64,000 nt of DNA from NCBI RefSeq assembly GCF_000317105.1, contig NC_019693.1, forward strand, positions 1,612,001 to 1,676,000, in the 5' to 3' direction. The notes beneath the pieces were generated by a model. That model ran no database searches. It saw only the letters and a list, made by a program, of their open reading frames with translations, and was not told the DNA's origin. The translations under genes were made by a program, and so were the position numbers. Source of the DNA: Oscillatoria acuminata PCC 6304. GTDB taxonomy: Bacteria > Cyanobacteriota > Cyanobacteriia > Cyanobacteriales > Laspinemataceae. Shown piece after piece: positions 1 through 8,277 of the stretch (the first letter of the stretch is position 1; each line of letters opens with the position of its first letter).

Positions 1-495
1 GTTGCCGTAGAGTAATTGTAACCTGCCCACACCGATACCGAATGAAGGTTTCCTGAACAAAACTATCCCAACCCGAGCTAAATTTTCCTCGATTATCCTC
101 CCTTATCCTCGTTCCCAGGCTCTGCCTGGGAATGCCCTATTGGAGGCTTAAGCTCCTCTTTTTCCCTCCACCACTGGATTATAGCCTCGCCTCCGCTAAA
201 ATCCCCACAAATTTTTCCAACCCAGCTTGAAGACTGTGCATAATTTCTCCACATTTCTCCTAGTAACTGATTAGAGAGCGATCGCAAATCGGATGCAGTC
301 CCTGTTTCCCCATGAGACAGCCGCCTGCACCGACGCACCGCAGAACCCTGAACTGGGGTTTTTAACGGCTGCGATCGCACCTCAAGAGGAGCCAGGTCCA
401 AACCCGCATCCGCGTTATCCCCAGGGAAAGCACCGATGCCGACCTCACCTCCTCAGAACTCTCTAATTGTTCAACACTTTGACCAGAGGTCAATT
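1..495. other. Upstream non-coding region with a dispersed hairpin repeat
   Basis: No convincing gene is seen here. A minus-strand open frame at 93-401 has composition expected of chance and no family resemblance. Positions 112-132 form a 9-bp hairpin (TTCCCAGGC / GCCTGGGAA), followed at 142-156 by an imperfect palindrome around GGCTTAAGC. The pair looks like one of the small dispersed repeats common in filamentous cyanobacteria. Confidence 0.5.
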
Positions 496-2031
496 ATGGC
501 AGTCAACTTAGCCGATTTAAACTTTTATCGCGCCGTCAACCCCGATTTAGCCGGATTAAACGACCCCGAAGCCTTTTCCCATCTCATCAATGCGGGAGTC
601 AACGAAGGACGAGTTTTTTCCCCCTACATCGACCTCAATTTGTATCGCGCCATCAATACAGACTTAGCCGCTGCCGGATTAACCAGTAACCGGCAATTGT
701 ACGACCATTTACAAAATGCCGGAGTAGCAGAAGGACGCAGTTTTTCCTCAGTTTTTGATGCCAATTTCTATCGCGCCGCCAATCCAGACTTAGCCGCTGC
801 CGGACTGAATAACGAGCAACTTTTGGACCATTTTCGAGCCTCCGGCATCAACGAAGGACGAGCTTCTGCACCGAGTTTTTCCGTGAGTTTTTATATTGCC
901 GCCAACCCGGATTTACAAGCAGCCGGTTTCAACTTCCAACAAGCACTCCAACACTATGTCTTCGCCGGAATCCGCGAAGGACGAATGGCTGCACCTGGAG
1001 GACCTGTTGCGCCACCCCAACCACCGCCACCTCCTGCCGATCCGGGTAATACTCCTGGAACTGCTTTAAATGTCGGTACTCTCATCGGTACCCGTGCATT
1101 TGACGAATTTGTCGGTTTTGACGATCGCGAAGATTACTATCGCTTTGACGTCAGCAGTCCGATGAACTTCAATCTGTATTTAGATGGATTGACTGCTGAT
1201 GCTGATGTATTGTTTTATGAAGATACTAACAGAAATGGTGTGATTGATTCCGGTGAAAATATCTTCACAAATAGCCGGAGAGGTGGAATAAATTCTGAAT
1301 CGTTCAGTCGCATTTTAGCAGTTGGGAGTTACTTTGTTCTTGTTCAAGCAGACTCCGAAGGACGCAATACGAACTACACCCTTCGGCTTGTCAACCAAAC
1401 CAGCGAAGCAGTAGATATTGGTCTTCTCAATGGAACCCGTAGTTTTAGTGATCTGGTGGGGAGAACAGACCCTCGCGATTACTACCGATTTAACCTCACC
1501 AGTCCCAGTAGTTTCAACTTGACCTTAGACGGATTGACTGCTGATGCCGATGTAATTCTTTATGAAGATACAAACAACAATGGTTTAATTGATTCGGGAG
1601 AAGATATCTTTACAAATAGCCGGAGAAGTGGAACAAATTCCGAATCAATCTCTCGTAACTTGCCATCAGGTAACTACTTTATTGTGGTTACAGGTGATGA
1701 AGCAAATACGAATTATAACCTGCAAATTTCTGCGACACCTGGCGTTAGTCCTCAAAGCACCAACCCAATTAACCTCAGTGACAGTGCAATTTCCGAATTT
1801 ACTGCTGACCCCCTTATCAATCCCCGCAGTTTTAATACTGCCAATGATTCAGCCATTCAAACCTTCACAGCGGATGGGAATGCTGGGAGTGATTTGACTG
1901 GTGGATTGGGGAATGCCACGGCTAATTTACTCCTCAAGGAATCCTTTACCGGAGGGAATGACTTCGCCAACCTGTTAGCAGCTAACCCGGTGGAAAATCC
2001 TGATTTTAGTCAAGGTTTGGCTTTAATTTAG
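496..2031 (+). CDS. Extracellular-type repeat protein with two PPC-like beta domains
   Basis: The function is not known. Residues 1-168 hold four repeats of 41-44 residues built on FYRAxNPDLAxAG...GxxEGR, a pattern seen in cyanobacterial secreted or surface proteins. A proline-rich linker (about 169-190) follows. Then come two copies (about 190-310 and 310-420) of a domain resembling bacterial pre-peptidase C-terminal (PPC) domains, each with a calcium-loop-like DTNxNGxIDSGE. The last 90 residues are Asn/Ser/Thr-rich and unassigned. There is no classical signal peptide, so if exported it may use a type I-like route; this is inference. The ATG at 496 is preferred over an in-frame ATG at 436 because AGAGG (485-489) lies just before it and the repeats start at once. 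Confidence 0.75.
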   Translation: MAVNLADLNFYRAVNPDLAGLNDPEAFSHLINAGVNEGRVFSPYIDLNLYRAINTDLAAAGLTSNRQLYDHLQNAGVAEGRSFSSVFDANFYRAANPDLAAAGLNNEQLLDHFRASGINEGRASAPSFSVSFYIAANPDLQAAGFNFQQALQHYVFAGIREGRMAAPGGPVAPPQPPPPPADPGNTPGTALNVGTLIGTRAFDEFVGFDDREDYYRFDVSSPMNFNLYLDGLTADADVLFYEDTNRNGVIDSGENIFTNSRRGGINSESFSRILAVGSYFVLVQADSEGRNTNYTLRLVNQTSEAVDIGLLNGTRSFSDLVGRTDPRDYYRFNLTSPSSFNLTLDGLTADADVILYEDTNNNGLIDSGEDIFTNSRRSGTNSESISRNLPSGNYFIVVTGDEANTNYNLQISATPGVSPQSTNPINLSDSAISEFTADPLINPRSFNTANDSAIQTFTADGNAGSDLTGGLGNATANLLLKESFTGGNDFANLLAANPVENPDFSQGLALI

Positions 2032-2055
2032 GGTACTCATTTATCTAACTGAACA

Positions 2056-2083
2056 GGAGGGGGAATTGAGAAATTGCCCCTCC
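2056..2083 (+). terminator. Stem-loop after the repeat-protein gene
   Basis: The arms GGAGGGG and CCCCTCC flank an A/T-rich, partly paired core 25 nt after the stop codon. There is no clear U-run, so this may be a transcript end or only a 3' stabilising hairpin. Confidence 0.35.
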
Positions 2084-2090
2084 ATCAGGA

Positions 2091-2118
2091 TTGAGAGTCG
2101 GCGAGATTAAGGTAAAAT
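2091..2118 (+). promoter_or_regulatory. Candidate sigma70-type promoter for the DUF790 gene
   Basis: TTGAGA (2091-2096) and TAAAAT (2113-2118) are 16 bp apart and end about 30 nt before the start codon at 2150. This is a match to the general bacterial consensus only. Confidence 0.35.
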
Positions 2119-2149
2119 AATATGAGCTAATCCTCACCCCCTGACGCCG

Positions 2150-3382
2150 ATGTTACCGAGTGACTTGCTGAGTCATCGTATGAATGGAGAGACGATTGTT
2201 CCCAAGCGATTGGAGATTAACTCCAAAAACTTGGCGATCGCCTCTCAACTCATCACCTGTTTCCAAGAAGCAGTGGGTTGTCCCCAAAGTGAACTCGATC
2301 GCCAACTGCACGACATAGAAGGCGATGGCACCGACTACCGCATCAAACGGGGACTCGCCCATATTTTAAAAGGCAGTTTAAGCACCTTTGAGGTCATTTC
2401 TCCCCTGGAACCCATTGAATTGCGTCAGCGCGTATTTACTGCGGCAGCAGAAACAGTTCCCAGTAAAGAAGGAACTCAACTCACCCTAGAAAAACTCGCC
2501 ACTCAATTAAGTCAAGAATTAGAACGGGAGGTTCTCCCCCTGCATATTCAATTGGGATTATATGCAGATTTAAACGAGAATAAAATCCTCACCGAATTTG
2601 ATGCACCCAACCCAGAATTATTACTCCATCGTTACAACGTCTCCCAAGTGCAAGGGGTATTTTATCGCGCTACTCATTTATTAATCAACGCCCATCGCAA
2701 TGACCCAGGGGAATATAAACTGTTATTCAAGTATTTGAAATTATTTCAATTAATGGCTTATATAGAAGGCGATGCCGACTGCGGATTTACCATTACCATT
2801 GATGGTCCAACCAGCTTATTTAAACCCAGTACCCGCTATGGATTAGCCATTGCCAAACTGTTGCCTGCATTACTGCACGTCACCAAATGGAGTTTAGACG
2901 CCACCCTGCAAAGTCGCGACCCCTACAGCGGCGACTGGAAAACCGGACGATTTACCCTAGATTCTAACTGTGGATTAGTCAGCCACTATCCTCCGGGCAA
3001 GCCTTATGATAGTATGTTAGAAGCCTCATTTGTCAGTCGGTGGGATTCGACTAAAACCGAATGGAAATTAGAACGAGAAGTGGATTTAATTCCCATTCCC
3101 GGCAGTGTGATGATTCCCGATTTTCGCCTGGTTCATCCCGATGGCAGAACGTTTTTATTAGAAATAGTCGGCTATTGGCGTCCGGAATATTTACAGAAGA
3201 AGTTTGCTCAGGTGAGGAAGTCTCAGCGGAGTGATTTGATTTTAGCCATTTCCGAACGGTTGAATTTAGAAAAAGCAGGGATTAATTTAAAGGAGGTGAC
3301 AGTTCCAATGGTGTGGTTTAAGGATAAATTGCAACCGAAACAGGTGTTAGAGGTGTTAGGCGCAAATCCGACGGGGGTTTAA
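2150..3382 (+). CDS. DUF790 (Bax1-like) predicted nuclease
   Basis: The 410-residue protein has the whole-length pattern of the DUF790 family, starting with MLPSDLLSHR and GETIVPKRL. Archaeal members (Bax1) are structure-specific nucleases that partner the XPB helicase. The C-terminal part carries PDFRLVHPDG (about 320) followed by FLLEIVGYW, which fits the PD-(D/E)xK-like active-site arrangement. The ATG at 2150 is kept because family members begin with this motif, although no Shine-Dalgarno sequence is evident. In many genomes the gene sits beside an XPB-like helicase, but neither flanking gene here is a helicase. The stop codon lies inside the left end of a repeat element (3375-3626). A DNA-repair role is family inference. 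Confidence 0.75.
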   Translation: MLPSDLLSHRMNGETIVPKRLEINSKNLAIASQLITCFQEAVGCPQSELDRQLHDIEGDGTDYRIKRGLAHILKGSLSTFEVISPLEPIELRQRVFTAAAETVPSKEGTQLTLEKLATQLSQELEREVLPLHIQLGLYADLNENKILTEFDAPNPELLLHRYNVSQVQGVFYRATHLLINAHRNDPGEYKLLFKYLKLFQLMAYIEGDADCGFTITIDGPTSLFKPSTRYGLAIAKLLPALLHVTKWSLDATLQSRDPYSGDWKTGRFTLDSNCGLVSHYPPGKPYDSMLEASFVSRWDSTKTEWKLEREVDLIPIPGSVMIPDFRLVHPDGRTFLLEIVGYWRPEYLQKKFAQVRKSQRSDLILAISERLNLEKAGINLKEVTVPMVWFKDKLQPKQVLEVLGANPTGV

Positions 3383-3626
3383 ACCCTAGCCCTGTCAAAG
3401 TGTATTTGTAGGGGCGTATTGCATACGCCCTCCGGAGGGCCTGCGCATTGCGCCCCTACAAGAAATAAGGATTTGGGGTCATTAAATTTACCACATTGAA
3501 GGTGTATTTGTAGGGGCGTATTGCATACGCCCTCCGGAGGGCCTGCGCATTGCGCCCCTACAAGAAATAAGGATTTGGGGTCATTAAATTTACCACATTG
3601 ACAGGGCTAGGGTTTAAACCCTAGCC
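3375..3626. repeat. MITE-like element with inverted ends and a doubled 102-bp unit
   Basis: The ends 3386-3402 and 3594-3610 are inverted copies of CTAGCCCTGTCAAxGTG (16 of 17 match), and each is preceded by the palindrome GGGTTTAAACCC. Inside, a unit with arms like TAGGGGCGTATTGCATACG and GCGCATTGCGCCCCTACA occurs twice in tandem (starts 3400 and 3502, period 102). The same end sequence borders the element at 59401-59739, so this is a dispersed non-coding family. The element overlaps the stop codon of the upstream gene. Confidence 0.8.
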
Positions 3627-3655
3627 GGTTGTCGCTTATCAAACATCCAAAAACT

Positions 3656-4294
3656 ATGCTAGAAATTGTCCAATTGACCGATATCAATCATCCCGATTTT
3701 CAAGGTGCTTTACAAATCTACCTGGATTCTTTTCCCCCTTGCGAAAGACAACCCCTAGAAATCTTGGAAACGCGATTATCCAATCAGCTTTATCAATGGT
3801 TTGTTGCTAAAGCGGAAAACCAAGTCGTGGGAATTGCTTTACTCTACCCCTTAAACCCGACGGATTTTATCCTGCTGGACTATCTGGGGACCGATAAAAA
3901 TTATCGCAGTCGCGGCATTGGTCGAACAGTGATGTCTTATCTCATTGATTTGGTGAAAAATCAGGAAAAAATCTTATTAATCGAGGTGGAAAATCCCCAG
4001 TTTTGCGAAGATTCAGAACAAGCAAAACGACGGATTAAATTTTACCAAAACAATGGAGCAAAAGTTCTGCAATCCGTTCGATATCTTCTGCCGCCTTTAT
4101 CGGGAGATGTGCCGACGGAGATGTTATTAATGATGGTTCCCGCAGAATTGGGGGGTCAATTGCCAGGGAAGCAGGTAAAACAACTGATTGAACAAGTTTA
4201 TCAGGAGATGTACGATCGCCCTTCGGAAGATACGCTATTACGGTCCTTTATTGAGGAAGTTCCGGATGTTGTCTCATTGGTGCATCTCTCCTAG
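3656..4294 (+). CDS. GNAT family N-acetyltransferase
   Basis: Predicted acetyl-CoA-dependent N-acyltransferase with unknown substrate. The acetyl-CoA-binding signature is visible as NYRSRGIGRTVMSYL (about residues 82-96), matching R-x-x-G-x-G/A, and is followed by a beta-strand (KILLIEVENP) and helix typical of the fold. At 212 residues it is somewhat longer than a minimal GNAT domain, with a C-terminal helical tail. The ATG at 3656 is chosen over a TTG at 3629 that lies against the repeat boundary; neither has a clear ribosome-binding site. The gene stands alone on the plus strand before uvrC. Confidence 0.75.
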   Translation: MLEIVQLTDINHPDFQGALQIYLDSFPPCERQPLEILETRLSNQLYQWFVAKAENQVVGIALLYPLNPTDFILLDYLGTDKNYRSRGIGRTVMSYLIDLVKNQEKILLIEVENPQFCEDSEQAKRRIKFYQNNGAKVLQSVRYLLPPLSGDVPTEMLLMMVPAELGGQLPGKQVKQLIEQVYQEMYDRPSEDTLLRSFIEEVPDVVSLVHLS

Positions 4295-4418
4295 GGACTA
4301 AAAGTTAGGATGGGAAATCCCTACCCCATTCTATCCGGTGATTTTCCCCATCCTTGGATAGCTTTGCTAAAATAGAAAATCCAGGATAAATTTATCCCGA
4401 TTCTATGCCTAAACTCTT

Positions 4419-6299
4419 ATGGAAACGACCCAACCTTTAACCCTGATTCAGGATTCAGAACGACTGGAAAATCGACTCAAGGAAATTCCCCCAGTTCCGG
4501 GGGTCTATTTAATGCGCGATCGCGACGATCGCATTCTCTATATTGGCAAGTCCAAAAAGTTGCGATCGCGGGTGCGGTCTTATTTCCGTGAATCCCAAAA
4601 TTTGACCCAGCGAATTGAACGGATGGTGCAGCAAGTGGCGGATATTGAATTCATCGTCACGGATACAGAAGCAGAAGCATTAGCATTAGAAGCAAATCTG
4701 GTTAAGCAGCATCAACCCTATTTTAATGTCCTACTCAAAGATGATAAAAAATACCCCTATCTCTGCATTACTTGGTCGGAAACTTATCCCCGCATTTTTA
4801 TCACCCGCAAGCGCAAGGCCGCCAGTGCCAAAGACCGTTATTATGGTCCTTATGTCGATGCAGGGGTATTGCGGAGTACCTTGCATTTAGTTAAGCAAAT
4901 TTTTCCCTTGCGTCAGCGTCCCCAACCCCTATTTAAAGACCGACCTTGTTTAAATTATGATATTGGTCGTTGTCCAGGGGTTTGTCAAGGATTAATTGAC
5001 TCGGAAGACTATCGCAAAACTGTGCAGAAGGTGGCGATGGTATTTCAAGGTCGGACGGAGGAATTACTGGATATTTTAAAGCAGCAAATGGAGGTGGCAG
5101 CAGAGGAGTTGAACTTTGAATTAGCGGCAAGACTTCGCGATCGCATTCAAGGATTGCAGTCCCTTCATGCGGGTCAAAAAGTCTCCCTACCGGACGATCG
5201 CCTCTCCCAAGATGCGATCGCACTTTCCAGCAATGGCGATCGCGCTTGTATCCAACTCTTCCAAGTTCGCGCCGGACAGTTAGTCGGACGGTTGGGATTT
5301 GTAGCAGAAGCGCAAACTGCCGAACCTGGCGCAATTTTACAACGGGTGTTAGAGGAACATTACCGCAATGTAGACTCCGTGGAGATTCCGGCAGAAATTT
5401 TAGTCCAACATGAATTACCCGAAGCGGAAATCTTGGGAGATTGGTTAAGCGATCGCAAGGGTCGGAAAGTCTCCATTCTCACTCCCCAACGGCAAACCAA
5501 GGCCGAATTAATCGAAATGGTGGCCAAAAATGCCGACTATGAAATGGCGCGGATGCAAAAATTCAGCGATCGCAATGCCGCCGCAATGCAAGATTTAGCG
5601 GAACTCCTGGATTTGCCAGAGTTGCCACGGCGCATCGAAGGATATGATATTTCTCACGTTCAAGGATCCGATGCTGTTGCCTCTCGCGTCGTCTTTATTG
5701 ACGGACTCCCGGCAAATCAGCATTATCGCCGCTACAAAATCCGCAATCCCGAGGTACAATCGGGTCATTCTGATGACTTTGCGAGTCTTGCAGAAGTGCT
5801 GGGACGCCGGTTTCGCGATGCGGGTAACCAGAAACGGGAAACGGGTAAAATCGAACACACCCCGGATTGGCCAGACTTGGTTATGATTGATGGCGGTAAA
5901 GGTCAATTGTCCGCAGTGGTGGAAGTCTTGCGGGAGATGGACTTACTAGAAGATGTGCGAGTGGTGAGTTTAGCGAAACAGCGTGAGGAAATCTTCCAAC
6001 CGGGAGAATCCTTACCTGTACCCTCGGACCCAGAACAACCGGGGGTGCAATTGTTACGCCGGTTACGAGATGAAGCACACCGCTTTGCCGTGACGTTTCA
6101 CCGGCAACAGCGAACGGAACGAATGCGACGATCGCGCTTAGATGAAATTCCGGGTTTGGGATTTGAACGACAAAAACAATTGTTAGCGCATTTCCACTCT
6201 CTGGATTATATTAGTATTGCGACGCCAGAACAACTGGCCGAAGTGGCGGGAATTGGTCCAAGGTTGGCACAACAAATTTATGAGTATTTTCATCCATGA
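4419..6299 (+). CDS. uvrC: UvrABC excinuclease subunit C
   Basis: Nucleotide excision repair endonuclease that makes the two incisions flanking a lesion in the UvrB-DNA complex. The domain order is complete. The GIY-YIG nuclease is at about 25-105 ([18 protein letters not shown]). A Cys-containing segment ([15 protein letters not shown]) is near 178. The UVR domain that contacts UvrB is at about 215-250 ([12 protein letters not shown]), the RNase H-like UvrC domain at about 395-540 ([10 protein letters not shown]), and a C-terminal tandem helix-hairpin-helix at 565-625 ([17 protein letters not shown]). The length of 626 is normal. It overlaps the next gene by ATGA, indicating translational coupling. 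Confidence 0.96.
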   Translation: METTQPLTLIQDSERLENRLKEIPPVPGVYLMRDRDDRILYIGKSKKLRSRVRSYFRESQNLTQRIERMVQQVADIEFIVTDTEAEALALEANLVKQHQPYFNVLLKDDKKYPYLCITWSETYPRIFITRKRKAASAKDRYYGPYVDAGVLRSTLHLVKQIFPLRQRPQPLFKDRPCLNYDIGRCPGVCQGLIDSEDYRKTVQKVAMVFQGRTEELLDILKQQMEVAAEELNFELAARLRDRIQGLQSLHAGQKVSLPDDRLSQDAIALSSNGDRACIQLFQVRAGQLVGRLGFVAEAQTAEPGAILQRVLEEHYRNVDSVEIPAEILVQHELPEAEILGDWLSDRKGRKVSILTPQRQTKAELIEMVAKNADYEMARMQKFSDRNAAAMQDLAELLDLPELPRRIEGYDISHVQGSDAVASRVVFIDGLPANQHYRRYKIRNPEVQSGHSDDFASLAEVLGRRFRDAGNQKRETGKIEHTPDWPDLVMIDGGKGQLSAVVEVLREMDLLEDVRVVSLAKQREEIFQPGESLPVPSDPEQPGVQLLRRLRDEAHRFAVTFHRQQRTERMRRSRLDEIPGLGFERQKQLLAHFHSLDYISIATPEQLAEVAGIGPRLAQQIYEYFHP

Positions 6300-7009
6300 C
6301 TCTCAACCCCAAATTGCTTAAACGTGCCATTCCTTATTGGATTGGGGGATTAATTTGCTTTGAAGTGGCGATCGTTATCATTTACCTTGGCGGCGTCTTC
6401 ATCCATCGAGAAGTTTATCCCCCGTTTGATATGGATGGATTCATGACGATTCCCACCCTATTACAAGCATCAATTCTCTTCCAACTCTCCTTGGTTTATT
6501 TGGGGATGTTCTTTTTTTTCCGAAAGTCATCGGAACGTCCTGGTCCCGCCTTTTGGTTGGTTCAATCGGTGTTATTATTCTATGTCGCCTTAGATGAACT
6601 GGTCAAACTCCATCTGGGAGGGGGTTCATCTAGTTGGATGCCGATTTCTGGCACAAAATATTGGATTGGAATTTATAGCTTTTTAATCGTGGCGATCGCT
6701 GTCTTCTTTTTTCGAGATTTTAAAGCACTCTGGTATAGTTCTCGAAACCTAGTAATCCTAGGTTTATCGGGATTGCTGCTGGCAATTATTGGTGCATTTG
6801 GTGCAGAGATTTTTAAACATATTATCTTGAATCGTATCCTCGCTAAATTTTTTCGAGACCGGGAAGTATTAAGCTGGGTCATCGAACAAGTCCGGGTCGC
6901 CTTCGAGGAATTTTTGGAGATGTTTGGAGAAACGTTAATTTTATATGCTGTCTTGCTATTTGTGGCGAAGAAAATCGAGCAGAACTATCAGGGTGTTCTC
7001 GGAGAGTGA
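6296..7009 (+). CDS. Six-TM membrane protein of unknown function
   Basis: The 237-residue hydrophobic protein has about six predicted membrane helices (roughly 14-37, 54-75, 83-105, 123-140, 151-174 and 213-230). No family was recognised. The start codon overlaps the uvrC stop (ATGA at 6296-6299), so it is co-transcribed and probably translationally coupled with uvrC. That position alone does not show a DNA-repair role. It ends 8 nt before a convergent minus-strand gene. Confidence 0.65.
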   Translation: MTLNPKLLKRAIPYWIGGLICFEVAIVIIYLGGVFIHREVYPPFDMDGFMTIPTLLQASILFQLSLVYLGMFFFFRKSSERPGPAFWLVQSVLLFYVALDELVKLHLGGGSSSWMPISGTKYWIGIYSFLIVAIAVFFFRDFKALWYSSRNLVILGLSGLLLAIIGAFGAEIFKHIILNRILAKFFRDREVLSWVIEQVRVAFEEFLEMFGETLILYAVLLFVAKKIEQNYQGVLGE

Positions 7010-7017
7010 ATGGGATT

Positions 7018-7503
7018 TTAGATGAATGATTCGGGGAAATTTTCGTCTTCTTCGGTTTCTTCGGCATGAGCTGCGTAATAGTCTTTCATCCACTCTTTTT
7101 TAATGATATCCGTTGACGGAGCATCAATCGGTAAATTGCCACGAGCAAGTTTCCAAGGATCTTCTTGATTAGTCATGCGTTCTAAATCATAAGCATCAAT
7201 GCCAAAGTAAACATCGGCGGTTTGTTGAAGAAACTTCTCAAGTTGTGGGGTTAGAGTGGGTTTGGCAACATTCTCAATAATCGGTTTCCAGCTAAAAGAC
7301 TGGTATTTTTGATACAAGGTTGGCAGAACTGGACCGTGAATCCATGCTTCAAAGTCTTCCTCAAATAAGGGAGAATCTTCAAGGGCCAAATGCCATGCCT
7401 GAGCATAGTAAACTAGCTTTTGTAGCTTCAGATTGCTGAGAAAAGAGCCAGTTTCATTTGCCAACCAAATAAAATAATCTGCCACTTCAAATGGACTTAG
7501 CAT
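7018..7503 (-). CDS. Panacea-domain (SocA-like/DUF4065) protein, orphan
   Basis: The 161-residue protein matches the Panacea antitoxin-like domain: FLSNLKLQKLVYYAQAWHLA near residue 20, then LFEEDFEAWIHGPVLPTLY, and a late DPWKLARG. In known systems this domain neutralises an adjacent, highly variable toxin. Here no partner gene overlaps it. The upstream gene on the same strand is a Uma2 nuclease ending 93 nt away, and downstream lies a convergent gene. An acidic tail (AEETEEDENFPESF) ends the protein. The start has AGGTGA about 9 nt upstream. It could be a stand-alone antitoxin remnant, or may pair with Uma2 by chance of position. Confidence 0.75.
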   Translation of the reverse strand: MLSPFEVADYFIWLANETGSFLSNLKLQKLVYYAQAWHLALEDSPLFEEDFEAWIHGPVLPTLYQKYQSFSWKPIIENVAKPTLTPQLEKFLQQTADVYFGIDAYDLERMTNQEDPWKLARGNLPIDAPSTDIIKKEWMKDYYAAHAEETEEDENFPESFI

Positions 7504-7596
7504 TTTAAAATATCACCTGGGTTTTAAACTCCTTCTTTGATTTTACCCTAAACTTTCGCTTTAGACCTAAATGGTTTTATCGAAAAGGAAGAGAAT

Positions 7597-8154
7597 CTAG
7601 GAATCGACGCCGAGATAGAGTTCATTGATCGCAAACCCTAGATTAAGACTTTTCAGAACAATGCGATCGCCTTCTCCATAGACTTCAGTTTCCCAGGTAT
7701 CTGTACCAGTACGGCGACGGCATTCTACCCGCTGGGTTTCCTGGGAAATGAGAATGTATTCTTCTAAGGTGTCAATCTGTTGATAATCAATGAATTTTTC
7801 CCCTAAGTCAAAGGTTTGGGTACTGGGGGACAGGACTTCGGCGATCAATTTAGGATAGCGTTTGACATAGCGATCGCTGCGATCGCGGGAGTCGCAAGTC
7901 ACAAAGGCATCCGGATAGTAATAAAACTCATCTTGATAATTGACCTTAACATTTCCCGAATAAAACCGACAGTCAGAGGAGTTTCGCAAATCCAAGTTAA
8001 TCAGGTACAGAAGATTTTGAGCAATGCGATCGTGATTATCGGTACCGCCTGCCATTGCATAGACTAAACCGCGTCGATATTCATGCCGAAAGAAGGTTTG
8101 ACTTTCGATTTCGAGATATTCTTCAGGACTGATGTAGTTGGGGACAGTAATCAT
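7597..8154 (-). CDS. Uma2 family (DUF820) predicted endonuclease
   Basis: One of the PD-(D/E)xK-like nucleases that are greatly expanded in cyanobacteria, often in many copies of unknown role. Visible signatures are SPEEYLEIE near the N-terminus, YYPDAFVTCD (about 95) and PKLIAEVLSPST (about 115), which supply the Asp and Glu of the predicted active site. The start at 8154 is chosen because GGAGG (8163-8167) lies 8 nt before it. A TTG at 8169 would place that Shine-Dalgarno inside the gene. The protein is then 185 residues, the usual size. A Panacea-domain gene follows on the same strand after 93 nt. Confidence 0.85.
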   Translation of the reverse strand: MITVPNYISPEEYLEIESQTFFRHEYRRGLVYAMAGGTDNHDRIAQNLLYLINLDLRNSSDCRFYSGNVKVNYQDEFYYYPDAFVTCDSRDRSDRYVKRYPKLIAEVLSPSTQTFDLGEKFIDYQQIDTLEEYILISQETQRVECRRRTGTDTWETEVYGEGDRIVLKSLNLGFAINELYLGVDS

Positions 8155-8277
8155 TAGAGTTGCCTCCAAAAGGTGATTGACTTTAATTCAATTATAGCAC
8201 TAAACTAAACGGTAGTCTAACATTTTAAAGGGTGGAATTTTCACCTTTTTGTTAGGTGCATTAGGATTGGAGTTACT

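Noticed and set aside
93-401. Minus-strand 102-codon open frame
   Set aside because: No family resemblance, no ribosome-binding site, and it crosses a dispersed hairpin repeat.
3399-3602. Regularly repeated units that might suggest a CRISPR array
   Set aside because: The repeats are adjacent 102-bp near-identical units with no unique spacers and with terminal inverted repeats, so they are a tandem element.
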